From: Anaerolineae bacterium
Lineage (GTDB): Bacteria > Chloroflexota > Anaerolineae > Aggregatilineales > Phototrophicaceae
DNA: 61,471 nucleotides
Direction of reading: 5' to 3'
NCBI GenBank assembly: GCA_021296115.1
Contig: JAGWBC010000001.1
Span: 25,656-87,126 of the forward strand
Numbering within the stretch: position 1 is the first letter of the stretch; each line of letters opens with the position of its first letter. The notes below the pieces were generated by a model. That model saw only the letters and a list, made by a program, of their open reading frames with translations, made no database searches and was not told the origin of the DNA. Shown here piece by piece: positions 24,201 through 33,183 of the stretch. The position numbers and the translations under genes are program-made.

Positions 24201-26669
24201 TTAAGAGCCACTTTGGAGCAGAGTCTGTATGAATGGCAGAAGCATGAGCAGAATGACGGCGACCACGCCGATGAAAAGCACGACAGCGTAGAGGCGCACG
24301 TAGCCGGTCTGTGAGCGGCGCATCCAGTTGGCCGCGCGTTGCACGAATATGCCGACGCCATTGACCGTGCCGTCGACGATACCCAGGTCGATCGGCTTGC
24401 TGAGTATTTCGGCGATGCTGTCGAATCCGCGCTTGATAATGCGATCGTGGAAATAGTCGTGCAGGAAGTCCCAATCGATGCGATCGGCCAGGAAGCCCGC
24501 CAGGCGATTGAAGGGCGCTTCAATGACGGCGGTGTAGGCTTCGTCCCAGTAGAGCCGGGCGTTGGCCAGCTTGAACAGACCGCGCGCCGGCGCTTGTGTT
24601 TCCAGCTGATCGCGTTTGTCGCTGGCCAGGCCTTTGCCTTTATATACGCGATGCGCCACGATGATCGAGGCGATGCCGAGGGCCAGGGCGATGCCGGCGA
24701 TGAGCAGGTTGAAATCGAGCACATGCCCGCGAGAAACGCTGACCAGGCTGTGCTCCAGGAAGTGTTTGAATTCGTAGGGATGATAAATGCCGTCGAAGAT
24801 AGGCGTGGCTTTGGGCACGTTGATCAAGCCGATAATGCAGGTGAAGATGGCCAGGATGATCAGCGGCAGCAGCATGGCGCCATTGGACTCCGGCGCATGC
24901 TCGGCGGCTTCGCTGCGTGGTTTGTCAAAGAAGACCAGCACAACTTGCCGCCACATGTAGAAGGCGGTGAAGGCCGCCGCCGCCAGCAGCACGCCAAAGG
25001 CGATGAAGCCGCTGGTGGTATTGAGCACGAGGCCCTCGTACCAGGCATCAGCCAGAATCTCGTCTTTGGACCAGAAACCGGCGAAGGGGAAGATGCCCGC
25101 CAGACCCAAGGTGCCAATTAGATATGTGATGTAGGTGATAGGCATGCGTTTGCGCAAGCCGCCCATATTGCGCATGTCCTGCGCGTCAAATTCTTCGTCG
25201 TCGCCATGATCGTCGCCGTGGCCGTGCTCATGGACATGATGATGGCCGTGTTCGACGCCGTGAATTACCGAGCCGCTGCCGAGGAAGAGCAGCGCCTTAA
25301 AGACCGCATGCGTGACCAGATGGAACATGGCCGCTACGTAGGCGCCGATGCCAACCGCCGCCACCATAAAACCCAGCTGCGAGATCGTGGAATAAGCCAG
25401 CACGCGTTTGATATCCCACTGACCGAGGGCGATAAAGCCGGCGACGATAGCTGTTCCAGCGCCGACCAGGGTGATGATAAGACCGAGTACATAGCCGGCA
25501 TGGTTGAGCTCCCACAAGAAGACATTGGAGCGCACCATGAGGTAAACACCGGCGGTCACCATGGTCGCGGCGTGAATCAGCGCGCTGACAGGCGTGGGAC
25601 CGGCCATGGCGTCAGGCAGCCAAACAAAGAGCGGAATCTGCGCCGACTTGCCGGTGACGCCGAGCAGCATGAATAGCGCGATCAAGAAGATCACGTCCTC
25701 GAAGTCCATTTGGAAGCCGCCGAAGTCGACCGTTTCGCCTGTGCCGAAGCGCTCTGAAGTCTGGCCGAAGACGCCAAGAAGTTCGGTGTCGAAGCGATGG
25801 TTGTCGCAGTAGAGCGCGCGAATATCATTCGCCAGGGGATTGGGGGCGGCGTGAGTTGCGTCTTCCGCGTGAGCGTCGTCAGCGCGCGCATCAGCCGGGA
25901 CGCACTCAACTTTGGCGCCGTGTTCGTCATCCGCTGCTGCTGCATCAGTCTCTTCGTGATGTTCCAGCAGGCCGTTGTGCTCGCGCCAGTGCACCAGATA
26001 CTTGGCCTCGCTATTGGGCAATTCGCCCGCTTTGTAGAAGTCGAGCGTGCCAAAAGTCCAGAAGATCAAGAACATGGCCATGAGCAGGCCGAAGTCGCCG
26101 ACGCGATTGACGATGAAGGCTTTGCGGGCGGCGTTGCTGTTCTTCCAGCCTTCGGGCGCTTTCTTGTCCCACCAGAAGCCGATCAAGAGGAAGGAACAGA
26201 GGCCGACGCCCTCCCAGCCGACGAAGAGCATCAAGAAATTATTGGCCGTCACCAGGGTCAGCATGAAGGCCAGGAACATGTTGAGGTAGGCGAAGAAACG
26301 CGGATACCATTTGTCGCCGTGCATATAACCGCGGGCGTAGAGATGAATCAGGGAGCCGACGCCGGTGACAACCAGCATCATGGTCACGCTGAGCGAGTCA
26401 ACGCGCATCTGCCAGGAGATTTCCAGGCCGACGGACTCGATCCTCAGCCAGCCGTCAAGGAAGGGCGGATTGACCACCGCGGCGGCGCCGTTTGTGCCGG
26501 TCACGTAGGTCAGCAGAAGCAATGAGATGATGAAGGCGAAGATTGAAGCGAAGCAGCCAATATACCCCGACCACTTCTCCTCCAGGCGCGCGCCGAAGAA
26601 AAAATTGATGATGGCCCCAAGCGCGGGCACAAATATCACCAAGGGTACTAAGAGCGGCAGATTTTCCAT
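24201..26669 (-). CDS. nuoL: NADH-quinone oxidoreductase subunit L, with two unusual loops
   Basis: 822 residues, well over the 613 of E. coli. The core is plain: the N-terminal antiporter helices, GWEGVGLCSFLLIGFWW (about 151-167), PLFVWLPDAMAGPTPVSAL (about 346-364) with ATMVTAGVYL after it, LAGIFPFAGFWSKDEI (about 523-538), and the C-terminal lateral helix. Two insertions stand out. The loop between helices 6 and 7 (about 213-322) is about 110 residues instead of 20-25 and has an acidic, His/Ala-rich stretch at 236-276. A loop at about 471-495 reads GVEHGHHHVHEHGHGDDHGD, a His/Asp-rich segment where other NuoL proteins have only a few residues (HHEQN in E. coli). Such loops may bind metals or protect the surface, but this is inference. 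It lies in the operon between nuoK and nuoM. Confidence 0.95.
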   Translation of the reverse strand: MENLPLLVPLVIFVPALGAIINFFFGARLEEKWSGYIGCFASIFAFIISLLLLTYVTGTNGAAAVVNPPFLDGWLRIESVGLEISWQMRVDSLSVTMMLVVTGVGSLIHLYARGYMHGDKWYPRFFAYLNMFLAFMLTLVTANNFLMLFVGWEGVGLCSFLLIGFWWDKKAPEGWKNSNAARKAFIVNRVGDFGLLMAMFLIFWTFGTLDFYKAGELPNSEAKYLVHWREHNGLLEHHEETDAAAADDEHGAKVECVPADARADDAHAEDATHAAPNPLANDIRALYCDNHRFDTELLGVFGQTSERFGTGETVDFGGFQMDFEDVIFLIALFMLLGVTGKSAQIPLFVWLPDAMAGPTPVSALIHAATMVTAGVYLMVRSNVFLWELNHAGYVLGLIITLVGAGTAIVAGFIALGQWDIKRVLAYSTISQLGFMVAAVGIGAYVAAMFHLVTHAVFKALLFLGSGSVIHGVEHGHHHVHEHGHGDDHGDDEEFDAQDMRNMGGLRKRMPITYITYLIGTLGLAGIFPFAGFWSKDEILADAWYEGLVLNTTSGFIAFGVLLAAAAFTAFYMWRQVVLVFFDKPRSEAAEHAPESNGAMLLPLIILAIFTCIIGLINVPKATPIFDGIYHPYEFKHFLEHSLVSVSRGHVLDFNLLIAGIALALGIASIIVAHRVYKGKGLASDKRDQLETQAPARGLFKLANARLYWDEAYTAVIEAPFNRLAGFLADRIDWDFLHDYFHDRIIKRGFDSIAEILSKPIDLGIVDGTVNGVGIFVQRAANWMRRSQTGYVRLYAVVLFIGVVAVILLMLLPFIQTLLQSGS

Positions 26670-26698
26670 TAGCTAGCGCCTCTTCCGACGGCCATAGA

Positions 26699-27007
26699 CT
26701 AGCCCTGCATTTGCTGCAAATCGTCAATATTGATACTCTGGCGTTCGCGGAATATGTTCACGATCAGCGCCAGGCCGACCGCGACTTCAGCCGCAGCCAC
26801 GGTCATGACAAAAAAGACAAAGACGTGGCCGTTGACCTGGCCCCATTCGCGGGCAAAGGCGACCAGCGCCAGATTGGCTGAGTTCAGCATGAGTTCCACG
26901 GACATAAAGAGTAGTATGGCGTTGCGCCGCATGAGAACGCCCAAGGCGCCCATCAAGAAGAGCACCATGCTGAGTACGATATAAGGCTCGGCGCCGATTG
27001 GGTTCAT
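26699..27007 (-). CDS. nuoK: NADH-quinone oxidoreductase subunit K
   Basis: 102 residues, three membrane helices, the usual size. The conserved glutamates of the proton channel are present: [17 protein letters not shown] contains Glu38, and [17 protein letters not shown] contains Glu73. The subunit contributes to the E-channel between nuoH and the antiporter subunits. Between nuoJ and nuoL in the operon, as normal. Confidence 0.96.
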   Translation of the reverse strand: MNPIGAEPYIVLSMVLFLMGALGVLMRRNAILLFMSVELMLNSANLALVAFAREWGQVNGHVFVFFVMTVAAAEVAVGLALIVNIFRERQSINIDDLQQMQG

Positions 27008-27026
27008 CGTTCACTCACTCCTGCGC

Positions 27027-28415
27027 TTATTCGCCGGCCGGATCGTCAGCGCCGCCGGGCAACTTGGCGCGGTAGTCGCCGCTCAAGACGTTGGAACCGG
27101 TCTGCTGCGAGATCACGCTGACCAGCGGGCGATTCACGCGCCTGCGCCGATTGATGCGCCGCCGTTCGGCTTGCGCCAGGGCATCGGGCCGCGCCAGAAC
27201 GATAACGCCAATCAGCGCCACCAGCAGCAGCATGCCCACCAGCATCACCGGCAGCACGTATTCGATGAACAAGACCTGCCCTACTGCCTCGGGGCTGCCA
27301 AAAGCCGGCGCGCCGATGGCGTTAAAGACGGCCGCGCGGTAACTGGCCCGGCTGCCCGGAATACCCGGCTCGCGCACGAGCACGCGCGTTTCGATCAGCC
27401 CGCGATCGGCTTCGTACTCAGCCAGCGTTCGCAGCACATTCTGATCTGCGTCGACGAAGGCCAGGTTGTACGATCCGGCTTCCAGCTCGAGGCTGATATG
27501 CTGGCCAGCGGGCAAGAGGTCGATGAGGACGCGATGGGGAATCAGCGAGCCGCAGGCGCTGTCGTCGCAGAGTGTGCCGCGCGCGGTATATTGCCCGATG
27601 TCCACCAGCGAGACTTGCTTGTCAGTGACCGCGTTGAAGAGCGTGAGACGCATTTTGCCGACTGCCGGCGCGCTGATGTCGTCTTCGAGTAAAGCGACAT
27701 CAACAAAGCCTTGGTCGTTTTCGTAGATCATGACTGAATGCGCAGAATCCGGCTCTAGCAGACGCGACTCGGAGTAGATGGGCGCGGATTCAAAGTCGCG
27801 GCCGCCTACGCCGACGATGACGGTATAGTCGCCCGCAGCCACTTCAAGATAGTCTTGCGCAGATTCGCGGCTGTATTCGTAAATGACGCCGTCCAAACGC
27901 GTCTCGTCAGTTGCGTCAGCGACCGGATCAAGCAGGACAATGCCGCGCACGGTTTCTTGCAGTGTCATGGCGCGCCCCATGTCCATCACGGTAAAGGTCT
28001 GCGCTTCGCCGCCGGGAATGGCGTTAATCACGCGAATCCGCGCCTGCGCATCGGGCTGCTCCACGGTCTCATCCGACAGCATGTTAGACGCCAGCGGGAA
28101 GGCGAATATCAGCAGCAGCAAGATAGCGACGGCCGTGCCTGCGAAGCCCAGCCAGCGCATGCGCCCGGAGGTATCGGTGGTCGTTTCCGCGCCGAGCAGC
28201 ATGATGACGAAGAGGAAAAGCACCATGATGGCGCCGGTATATACGGTGACCTGCACCATGGCCAGGAAGGGCGCGTCTAGCATCAGATACAGGAAGGCGA
28301 CGCAGCCAAAATTAACGATGAGGAATAAGGCACTATGTACCGCGTTTTGCCGCGTCAGCATCATGCCGGCCGCCAGGACCGCCACAAAACTCACGACCAG
28401 AAACAACCATTCCAT
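27027..28415 (-). CDS. nuoJ: NADH-quinone oxidoreductase subunit J with a large extracytoplasmic insertion
   Basis: 462 residues, more than twice the usual 165-200. Residues 1-110 give four membrane helices and the key VYTGAIMVLFLFVIMLLG segment (about 58-75). The fifth helix is at about 377-408 (EAVGQVLFIEYVLPVMLV onward), the normal end of NuoJ. Between them, residues about 111-373 form a soluble beta-rich region with two parts. The first starts at ARIRVINAIPGG (125-136) and ends near LLEDDISAPAVG (242-253); the second begins MRLTLFNAV (255-263) and ends near residue 345. The INAIPG and FNAV starts, the AAGDYTVIVGVGG and EAGSYNLAFVD strands and HSVMIYENDQG resemble the DUF4397 fold found in secreted proteins. 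The positively charged tail after helix 5 places the insertion outside. A single continuous frame spans it, so it is not a frameshift artefact. Confidence 0.93.
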   Translation of the reverse strand: MEWLFLVVSFVAVLAAGMMLTRQNAVHSALFLIVNFGCVAFLYLMLDAPFLAMVQVTVYTGAIMVLFLFVIMLLGAETTTDTSGRMRWLGFAGTAVAILLLLIFAFPLASNMLSDETVEQPDAQARIRVINAIPGGEAQTFTVMDMGRAMTLQETVRGIVLLDPVADATDETRLDGVIYEYSRESAQDYLEVAAGDYTVIVGVGGRDFESAPIYSESRLLEPDSAHSVMIYENDQGFVDVALLEDDISAPAVGKMRLTLFNAVTDKQVSLVDIGQYTARGTLCDDSACGSLIPHRVLIDLLPAGQHISLELEAGSYNLAFVDADQNVLRTLAEYEADRGLIETRVLVREPGIPGSRASYRAAVFNAIGAPAFGSPEAVGQVLFIEYVLPVMLVGMLLLVALIGVIVLARPDALAQAERRRINRRRRVNRPLVSVISQQTGSNVLSGDYRAKLPGGADDPAGE

Positions 28416-28501
28416 ACGAGCTATTTCCCAAGATAAATGCGTTTGTGCACTTTAGCACAATTGATTTCGCCGTTCAATTTGCAATTGGCCAGTCCGGGCC
28501 C

Positions 28502-28996
28502 TTAGGACGGATCTTCCATGTCGGGAATGGACCGGTCGAATGCGCCCGGCTCGACCTGCTGCGGCGTGGCCGGCGCGCCCTCTTGAGGCGGATCAATCAG
28601 CATGTCCTTGACATAGATGGCATCGCGCCGGTCGGTGAATGACATCTGATGTTCGTGGCCGAGCTGGATGGCTTCGGTTGGGCAAGCGTCTTCGCAATAG
28701 CCGCAGAAGATGCAGCGCAGCATATTAATTTCGTAAGTCTTGGCGTAGCGCTCACCGGGGCTGTAACGCTCCTCATCGGTATTCTCCGCTGCTTCTACCC
28801 AGATGGCATCGGCCGGGCAAGCCGCCGCGCAGAGCGAACAGCCGATGCACTTTTCCAGACCGTCCTCGTAGCGGCGCAGATGATGCCGGCCTTTATAGCG
28901 ATCGTGAAACTTCTGCACCTGTTCCGGGTATTGCACCGTCACAGCGTCGTCCATCAGATGCTTCAATGTGGTGGCAAAGCCTTTAACTACATGCAT
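28502..28996 (-). CDS. nuoI: NADH-quinone oxidoreductase subunit I
   Basis: 164 residues, a ferredoxin-like subunit with two [4Fe-4S] sites: CIGCSLCAAACP and CIFCGYCEDACP, each followed by the downstream Cys-Pro that serves the other cluster. These are clusters N6a and N6b, carrying electrons from nuoG toward nuoB. The start ATG at 28996 gives a short N-terminal amphipathic helix that docks on the membrane arm. Between nuoH and nuoJ as in the standard order; 53 bases separate it from nuoH. Confidence 0.96.
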   Translation of the reverse strand: MHVVKGFATTLKHLMDDAVTVQYPEQVQKFHDRYKGRHHLRRYEDGLEKCIGCSLCAAACPADAIWVEAAENTDEERYSPGERYAKTYEINMLRCIFCGYCEDACPTEAIQLGHEHQMSFTDRRDAIYVKDMLIDPPQEGAPATPQQVEPGAFDRSIPDMEDPS

Positions 28997-29049
28997 CCCG
29001 TGAACCCTCTTGCTTTCATGTCCCTCTTACAGAAATTTCCGCCGCCAAG

Positions 29050-30624
29050 CTAGTCGCCAGCGCGTTTGAGCGCCGTCTCGCCGCTTTCGAGCACGCGGTC
29101 TTCTTCCGGCGTCCGCCCCAAGCTGGCCAAGCCTTCAAGCGCGCGCACCTGGAAGCGGATATGCACCAGCGGGATGGCGATCAACATGCCGACCAGATGC
29201 ACCAGCGCCCAGCCCAAGCCGCGCCGCTCGCCGGTGTAGGCCGGGTCGTCTTCCAGCGGGATGGCTTCTTCGCTGTCTTGATCGCGGCTGACGCGGCGCA
29301 GCGCCCAGGCGCCCAGAACGAGTACCAAGACAAATACGACGCCAGATATGATCGGATAAGCCGCGCCGCCCAGGGAATCACCAACGACTACTGCAACTGC
29401 CGTCCAGGCGACCGCCAGCAGCGCCAAGGGAATCATGACCTTCCAGCCGAACATCATCAGCCGGTCGTAGCGGATGCGCGGCAGCGTGGCGCGAATCCAG
29501 ATCATGCCGCAAAGCATCAGAACGACTTTGAGTATGAATATGACCGGCGCCAATATAGGCAAGCCATCCATTGGCCACAGGTGATAACCGCCGAAGAATA
29601 CCGCGATCGCCACCAGACTTACGGCGATCATGCCCAGGTATTCCGCCATCATGAACAGGGCGAATTTCATGCCGCTGTATTCGGTCATGTAACCTTGCGT
29701 CAATTCTTGCTCGGCTTCGGTCAAGTCGAAGGGCGCGCGGTTAGTCTCCGCCAGCAGCGCCAGAATCAGCACAGCCGCGGCTAGCGGATTCTGAAAGACG
29801 AACCAGTCCCAGATATTGCGCTGAGCATCAATGATATCGCCGATGGCCATGCTGCCGACGATCATCACCGGGATGGCCAGCGTCAAAGCGAAACTGAGCT
29901 CGTAGCTGATCATCTGGGCTGAGGCGCGCAGGGCGCCCAGCATGGCGTATTTGTTATCGCTGGACCAGCCGGCCAGCACAACGCCGTAAGTAGCGATGCT
30001 GGTGATGGCGATGACCCAGAGGACGCCGACGTTGGAGTCGATCAAGCCTTGCGGCACCTGATACCAGACATCGCCCAGCGATGGCGCAAACCAGGGCAGC
30101 ACCAGGTCCGGACCCATCGGGATAACCGCCGCGATCATCAGGATGGGAATCACTTTGATCATGGGCGCCAGGCGAAAGACCCACTTATCGGCGCCGGCCG
30201 GCATCAAGTCTTCCTTGAATACCAGCTTGACGCCATCGGCGGCCGGCTGCAGGAAACCCATCGGTCCGACGCGATTTGGCCCGACGCGGTGCTGCAAGAA
30301 AGCCAGCAGTCGCCGCTCCAGCAGGGTGGCATAAGCGAAGCCTGTCACGATGACAAAGGCGAAACCAGCGGCGAATATGATGGGCCAAAGGGCCGAGCAG
30401 CCGGCATCATCGGCGCATTGCACGACATTATTGACGCGCGCTTCCGGGTTTAGCAGCAGGCCAATCGCGCCCTCGCGGCCGTTGAGATTGCCGGCGTCGT
30501 CGAAACCGATCCAGGCCGCGATCGCGCCGAGATTGGCGATCAGCAGCCCAAGGACCAGGACGAGTCCTATCAGCGCGATTAAGCCTATGCCGATGCCGAT
30601 CTTTAGATTTCGGCTCATACTCAT
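29050..30624 (-). CDS. nuoH: NADH-quinone oxidoreductase subunit H with extra terminal helices
   Basis: 524 residues against about 325 in E. coli. The core from about residue 80 to 430 has the quinone-site features: ERRLLAFLQHRVGPNRVGP (about 103-121), QPAADGVKLVFKED, AETNRAPFDLTEAEQELTQG (the acidic loop 1 of the E-channel) and TEYSGMKFALFMMAEY. An added N-terminal hydrophobic helix (about 10-35) plus a loop with paired cysteines (CADDAGC) comes before it. After the core there are about 95 more residues with one clear helix (about 438-460) and a second hydrophobic segment (about 484-505). These additions are continuous with the normal frame. Placed between nuoG and nuoI. Confidence 0.94.
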   Translation of the reverse strand: MSMSRNLKIGIGIGLIALIGLVLVLGLLIANLGAIAAWIGFDDAGNLNGREGAIGLLLNPEARVNNVVQCADDAGCSALWPIIFAAGFAFVIVTGFAYATLLERRLLAFLQHRVGPNRVGPMGFLQPAADGVKLVFKEDLMPAGADKWVFRLAPMIKVIPILMIAAVIPMGPDLVLPWFAPSLGDVWYQVPQGLIDSNVGVLWVIAITSIATYGVVLAGWSSDNKYAMLGALRASAQMISYELSFALTLAIPVMIVGSMAIGDIIDAQRNIWDWFVFQNPLAAAVLILALLAETNRAPFDLTEAEQELTQGYMTEYSGMKFALFMMAEYLGMIAVSLVAIAVFFGGYHLWPMDGLPILAPVIFILKVVLMLCGMIWIRATLPRIRYDRLMMFGWKVMIPLALLAVAWTAVAVVVGDSLGGAAYPIISGVVFVLVLVLGAWALRRVSRDQDSEEAIPLEDDPAYTGERRGLGWALVHLVGMLIAIPLVHIRFQVRALEGLASLGRTPEEDRVLESGETALKRAGD

Positions 30625-30636
30625 ATTCCTCTTGGT

Positions 30637-33168
30637 TCAGTCGGCAGCGGCGACCGCTTGGGATACGCGGCTGACGGTCCCGGCGGTCATCGTCAGCGGG
30701 ACAGCCGCATCCGTCATGTGTCGCGGCAGAGCCACAGCGCCCGCTGCCATCTCGTCACTAATGCACACTCGCGCGCGCAGGGTTGATTCGCCCGCGGAGA
30801 TTTCGATTACATCATTGTGAATGATTCCCAGCGTTTGCGCGTCGTCCGGATTCATTGTCGCGTATGCGGCCAGGATGCGCGGCTCCATCAGCAGCGACGG
30901 GCGGAAATTGCGCTGGCGATTGTACAAGCGCGTTACCGGCACAATCAACAGTTCCCCGTCCACAGCGGAGATGGCTTCCGGCTCGCTGATAGCGACTGGC
31001 TTGAGTTTCTTGCCGTCCGCGACTGACGGGATCTGGATGCCGAGCCCGCCTTCATTCGAATAGGCGGTGCCGCCGTAGTACTGGTCGCGGCTGCCGACAT
31101 CAGGGAACTGCCGCTTGACCTGCGACAAGGCCTGGTAGCGCATGCCGTCAAAGGCGGGGACATTCTTGCTCAGTTCCAGCATGACAGCGGCGGCGGAAGG
31201 TTTGAGATGGCTCATGCCCATGGCTTGCCGCAAGCTGGCGAAGAGTTTCCAGGCGGGCAGCGCTTGCCCGATGGGCCCCTGCGCAGTATAGAAGCGCTGC
31301 ACGCGCCGCTCGCCGTTGACGTAGCTGCCATCGCGCTCGGCAAAGCTTTGCAGCGGCAGCATGAAATCCGCCAACTCCGAAATGCCGCCGTCAAAGAAAT
31401 TGGCGTAGATGATGGTTTCAACTTCGCTGAGCCAAGCCTGCGCGGTCGGGTCATCATCCAGCAGTTCGGCTTGCGCCACGATTAGGACTTTGGGCGGTTT
31501 AGCGGCGATGTCCAGACTGGCTGCCGGCGAATAGCCTACGTAGTGCAGCCCCATACCATTGGCGCCGGGGATGGGCGATAGCAGGCCGTTGTTGGGCCGG
31601 CCGACATGCCCGGTCTCAATTAGGAAGTTTGCCGCCGCCTGCGCCAGCGCCGCGCTGCCTTCGAGCGTGAGCCCTTCAGCGCCGGCTACGATCACCAGGT
31701 TTTCCGCCTGGCTCAGTCGCGCAGCAATCGCCTTGTGCTTCTTCTCTAGGTCGCGCATGACCGCAACCGCGTCGCCGGCAGCGTAGCGGATGGCATCGCC
31801 CTCGACTACCTTGTCATTGCGCGCGCCTTGCAGGGCGAAGTCTTCCAGGCGCGTATCGCGCGCGTTAGCCACGACCAGATAAGCGCCGCGGTCTTGGGCT
31901 TGCTTCAGGCGCAGCCGCCAGATCGGCACTTCTTCTTCAAGGTCGCTGGCGATCACCAGGATGGCATCGCCCTTGCCCAGCTGGCCCAGATTGGTACCGA
32001 AGCCTACGCCGGCCCGCGCCACAGATTCCGCGCCGCCATGCGTCGGCGGCCAAGCGCCCAGGCGATTGCCCCCGAGCCCTTTCATCAGTCGGCGCAATTC
32101 CCAGAGATCTTCGTTGGACATGCCGCTGCCGGCGATCGCCGCTACATCGCCATCGGCGTTGCGCAGCACTTCGGCGATGTCGGCAATCGCGGCTTCCCAA
32201 GTCGAGTCGCGCAGTTCCGCGCCGCTGCGCATCCGCGGCCTTTGCAGGCGTTCATTGCTGCGCGTGAAGTGATGGCCAAAGCGCGTCTTGTCGCTGATCC
32301 AGATTTCGTTGACTTGCTCGTTTTGCCGCGGCATGACCCGCTTAATCATGGCTTTGCCATCGAAGTCGCGATCGAGCCGCATGCTCAAGCTGATATTCTC
32401 GCCGGCAGCGTCCCAGGGCGAGATGCTGGGCACTTCGTTCAATTCCCAGGGGCGCGCGCCGAAGCGAAAGTCAGCCGTAGTCAAGGCGCCAACCGGGCAG
32501 ATGTCGGTGGTGTTGCCGCTGAAATAGGTATCAAAGCCGGGGTCTGAGTTGGTGATAATTTGCAGACGGCGGCCGCGTTCGTGGAATGCCAGAACATCGT
32601 CGCCGACGATCTCGTCCTGGAAGCGCACACAGCGGGCGCATTGAATGCAGCGTTCGCGGTCCAGGAAGATCAGATCGCCCAGGGGGTAGTGCTTTTCCAG
32701 CAGTTGCTTGTCTTCAAAGTACATACGTGAAGACTGCGGGCCGTGACGCATGGTCAAATTTTGCAGCGGACATTCGCCGCCTTTGTCACAGATGGGGCAG
32801 TCCAGCGGGTGGCTGCTGAGCAGAAATTCCAGGACATCGTTGCGCGCGTCAATAACTTGCTGCGTCTCGGTCTTGATATGCATGCCGTCGCTGACGACCG
32901 TGGTGCAAGCCGTCTGCAGCTTGGGAAAGTAGCGAATCTGCGGACTGCCGTCGTCATTAAGCGCGACTTCGCCGGTGGCTCGGTCTCTGGCGGGCGTGCC
33001 CAGCTCGACCAGGCACATGCGGCACATGCCCACGGGCTCCATCTTGGGGTGATAGCAGAAGACCGGTATGTCATTGCCGGCATGCCATTTGGCGGCGTCA
33101 ACCAGATTTGAGCCGGCGTCTACTTCGTATTCAGTGCCGTCGATGTTGATTTTCACCCTGTCGGACAT
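30637..33168 (-). CDS. nuoG: NADH-quinone oxidoreductase subunit G
   Basis: 843 residues. The N-terminal [2Fe-2S] domain has CYHPKMEPVGMCRMCLVELG. The His-Cys [4Fe-4S] site appears as HPLDCPICDKGGECPLQN, and a ferredoxin pair is formed by RCIQCARCVRFQ and DICPVGALT. The rest is a molybdopterin-oxidoreductase-like domain (residues about 220-840) that in complex I has no cofactor but supports structure. It conducts electrons from nuoF/E clusters to nuoI. Length fits non-proteobacterial NuoG proteins. It follows the TPR gene by 15 bases. Confidence 0.95.
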   Translation of the reverse strand: MSDRVKINIDGTEYEVDAGSNLVDAAKWHAGNDIPVFCYHPKMEPVGMCRMCLVELGTPARDRATGEVALNDDGSPQIRYFPKLQTACTTVVSDGMHIKTETQQVIDARNDVLEFLLSSHPLDCPICDKGGECPLQNLTMRHGPQSSRMYFEDKQLLEKHYPLGDLIFLDRERCIQCARCVRFQDEIVGDDVLAFHERGRRLQIITNSDPGFDTYFSGNTTDICPVGALTTADFRFGARPWELNEVPSISPWDAAGENISLSMRLDRDFDGKAMIKRVMPRQNEQVNEIWISDKTRFGHHFTRSNERLQRPRMRSGAELRDSTWEAAIADIAEVLRNADGDVAAIAGSGMSNEDLWELRRLMKGLGGNRLGAWPPTHGGAESVARAGVGFGTNLGQLGKGDAILVIASDLEEEVPIWRLRLKQAQDRGAYLVVANARDTRLEDFALQGARNDKVVEGDAIRYAAGDAVAVMRDLEKKHKAIAARLSQAENLVIVAGAEGLTLEGSAALAQAAANFLIETGHVGRPNNGLLSPIPGANGMGLHYVGYSPAASLDIAAKPPKVLIVAQAELLDDDPTAQAWLSEVETIIYANFFDGGISELADFMLPLQSFAERDGSYVNGERRVQRFYTAQGPIGQALPAWKLFASLRQAMGMSHLKPSAAAVMLELSKNVPAFDGMRYQALSQVKRQFPDVGSRDQYYGGTAYSNEGGLGIQIPSVADGKKLKPVAISEPEAISAVDGELLIVPVTRLYNRQRNFRPSLLMEPRILAAYATMNPDDAQTLGIIHNDVIEISAGESTLRARVCISDEMAAGAVALPRHMTDAAVPLTMTAGTVSRVSQAVAAAD

Positions 33169-33183
33169 TCGCGCCTCCGCTTG

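Noticed and set aside
24339-25121. A 260-codon open frame antisense to nuoL
   Set aside because: Shadow of the nuoL coding sequence; rich in Asp, Gln and Glu in the pattern expected from antisense of a membrane protein.
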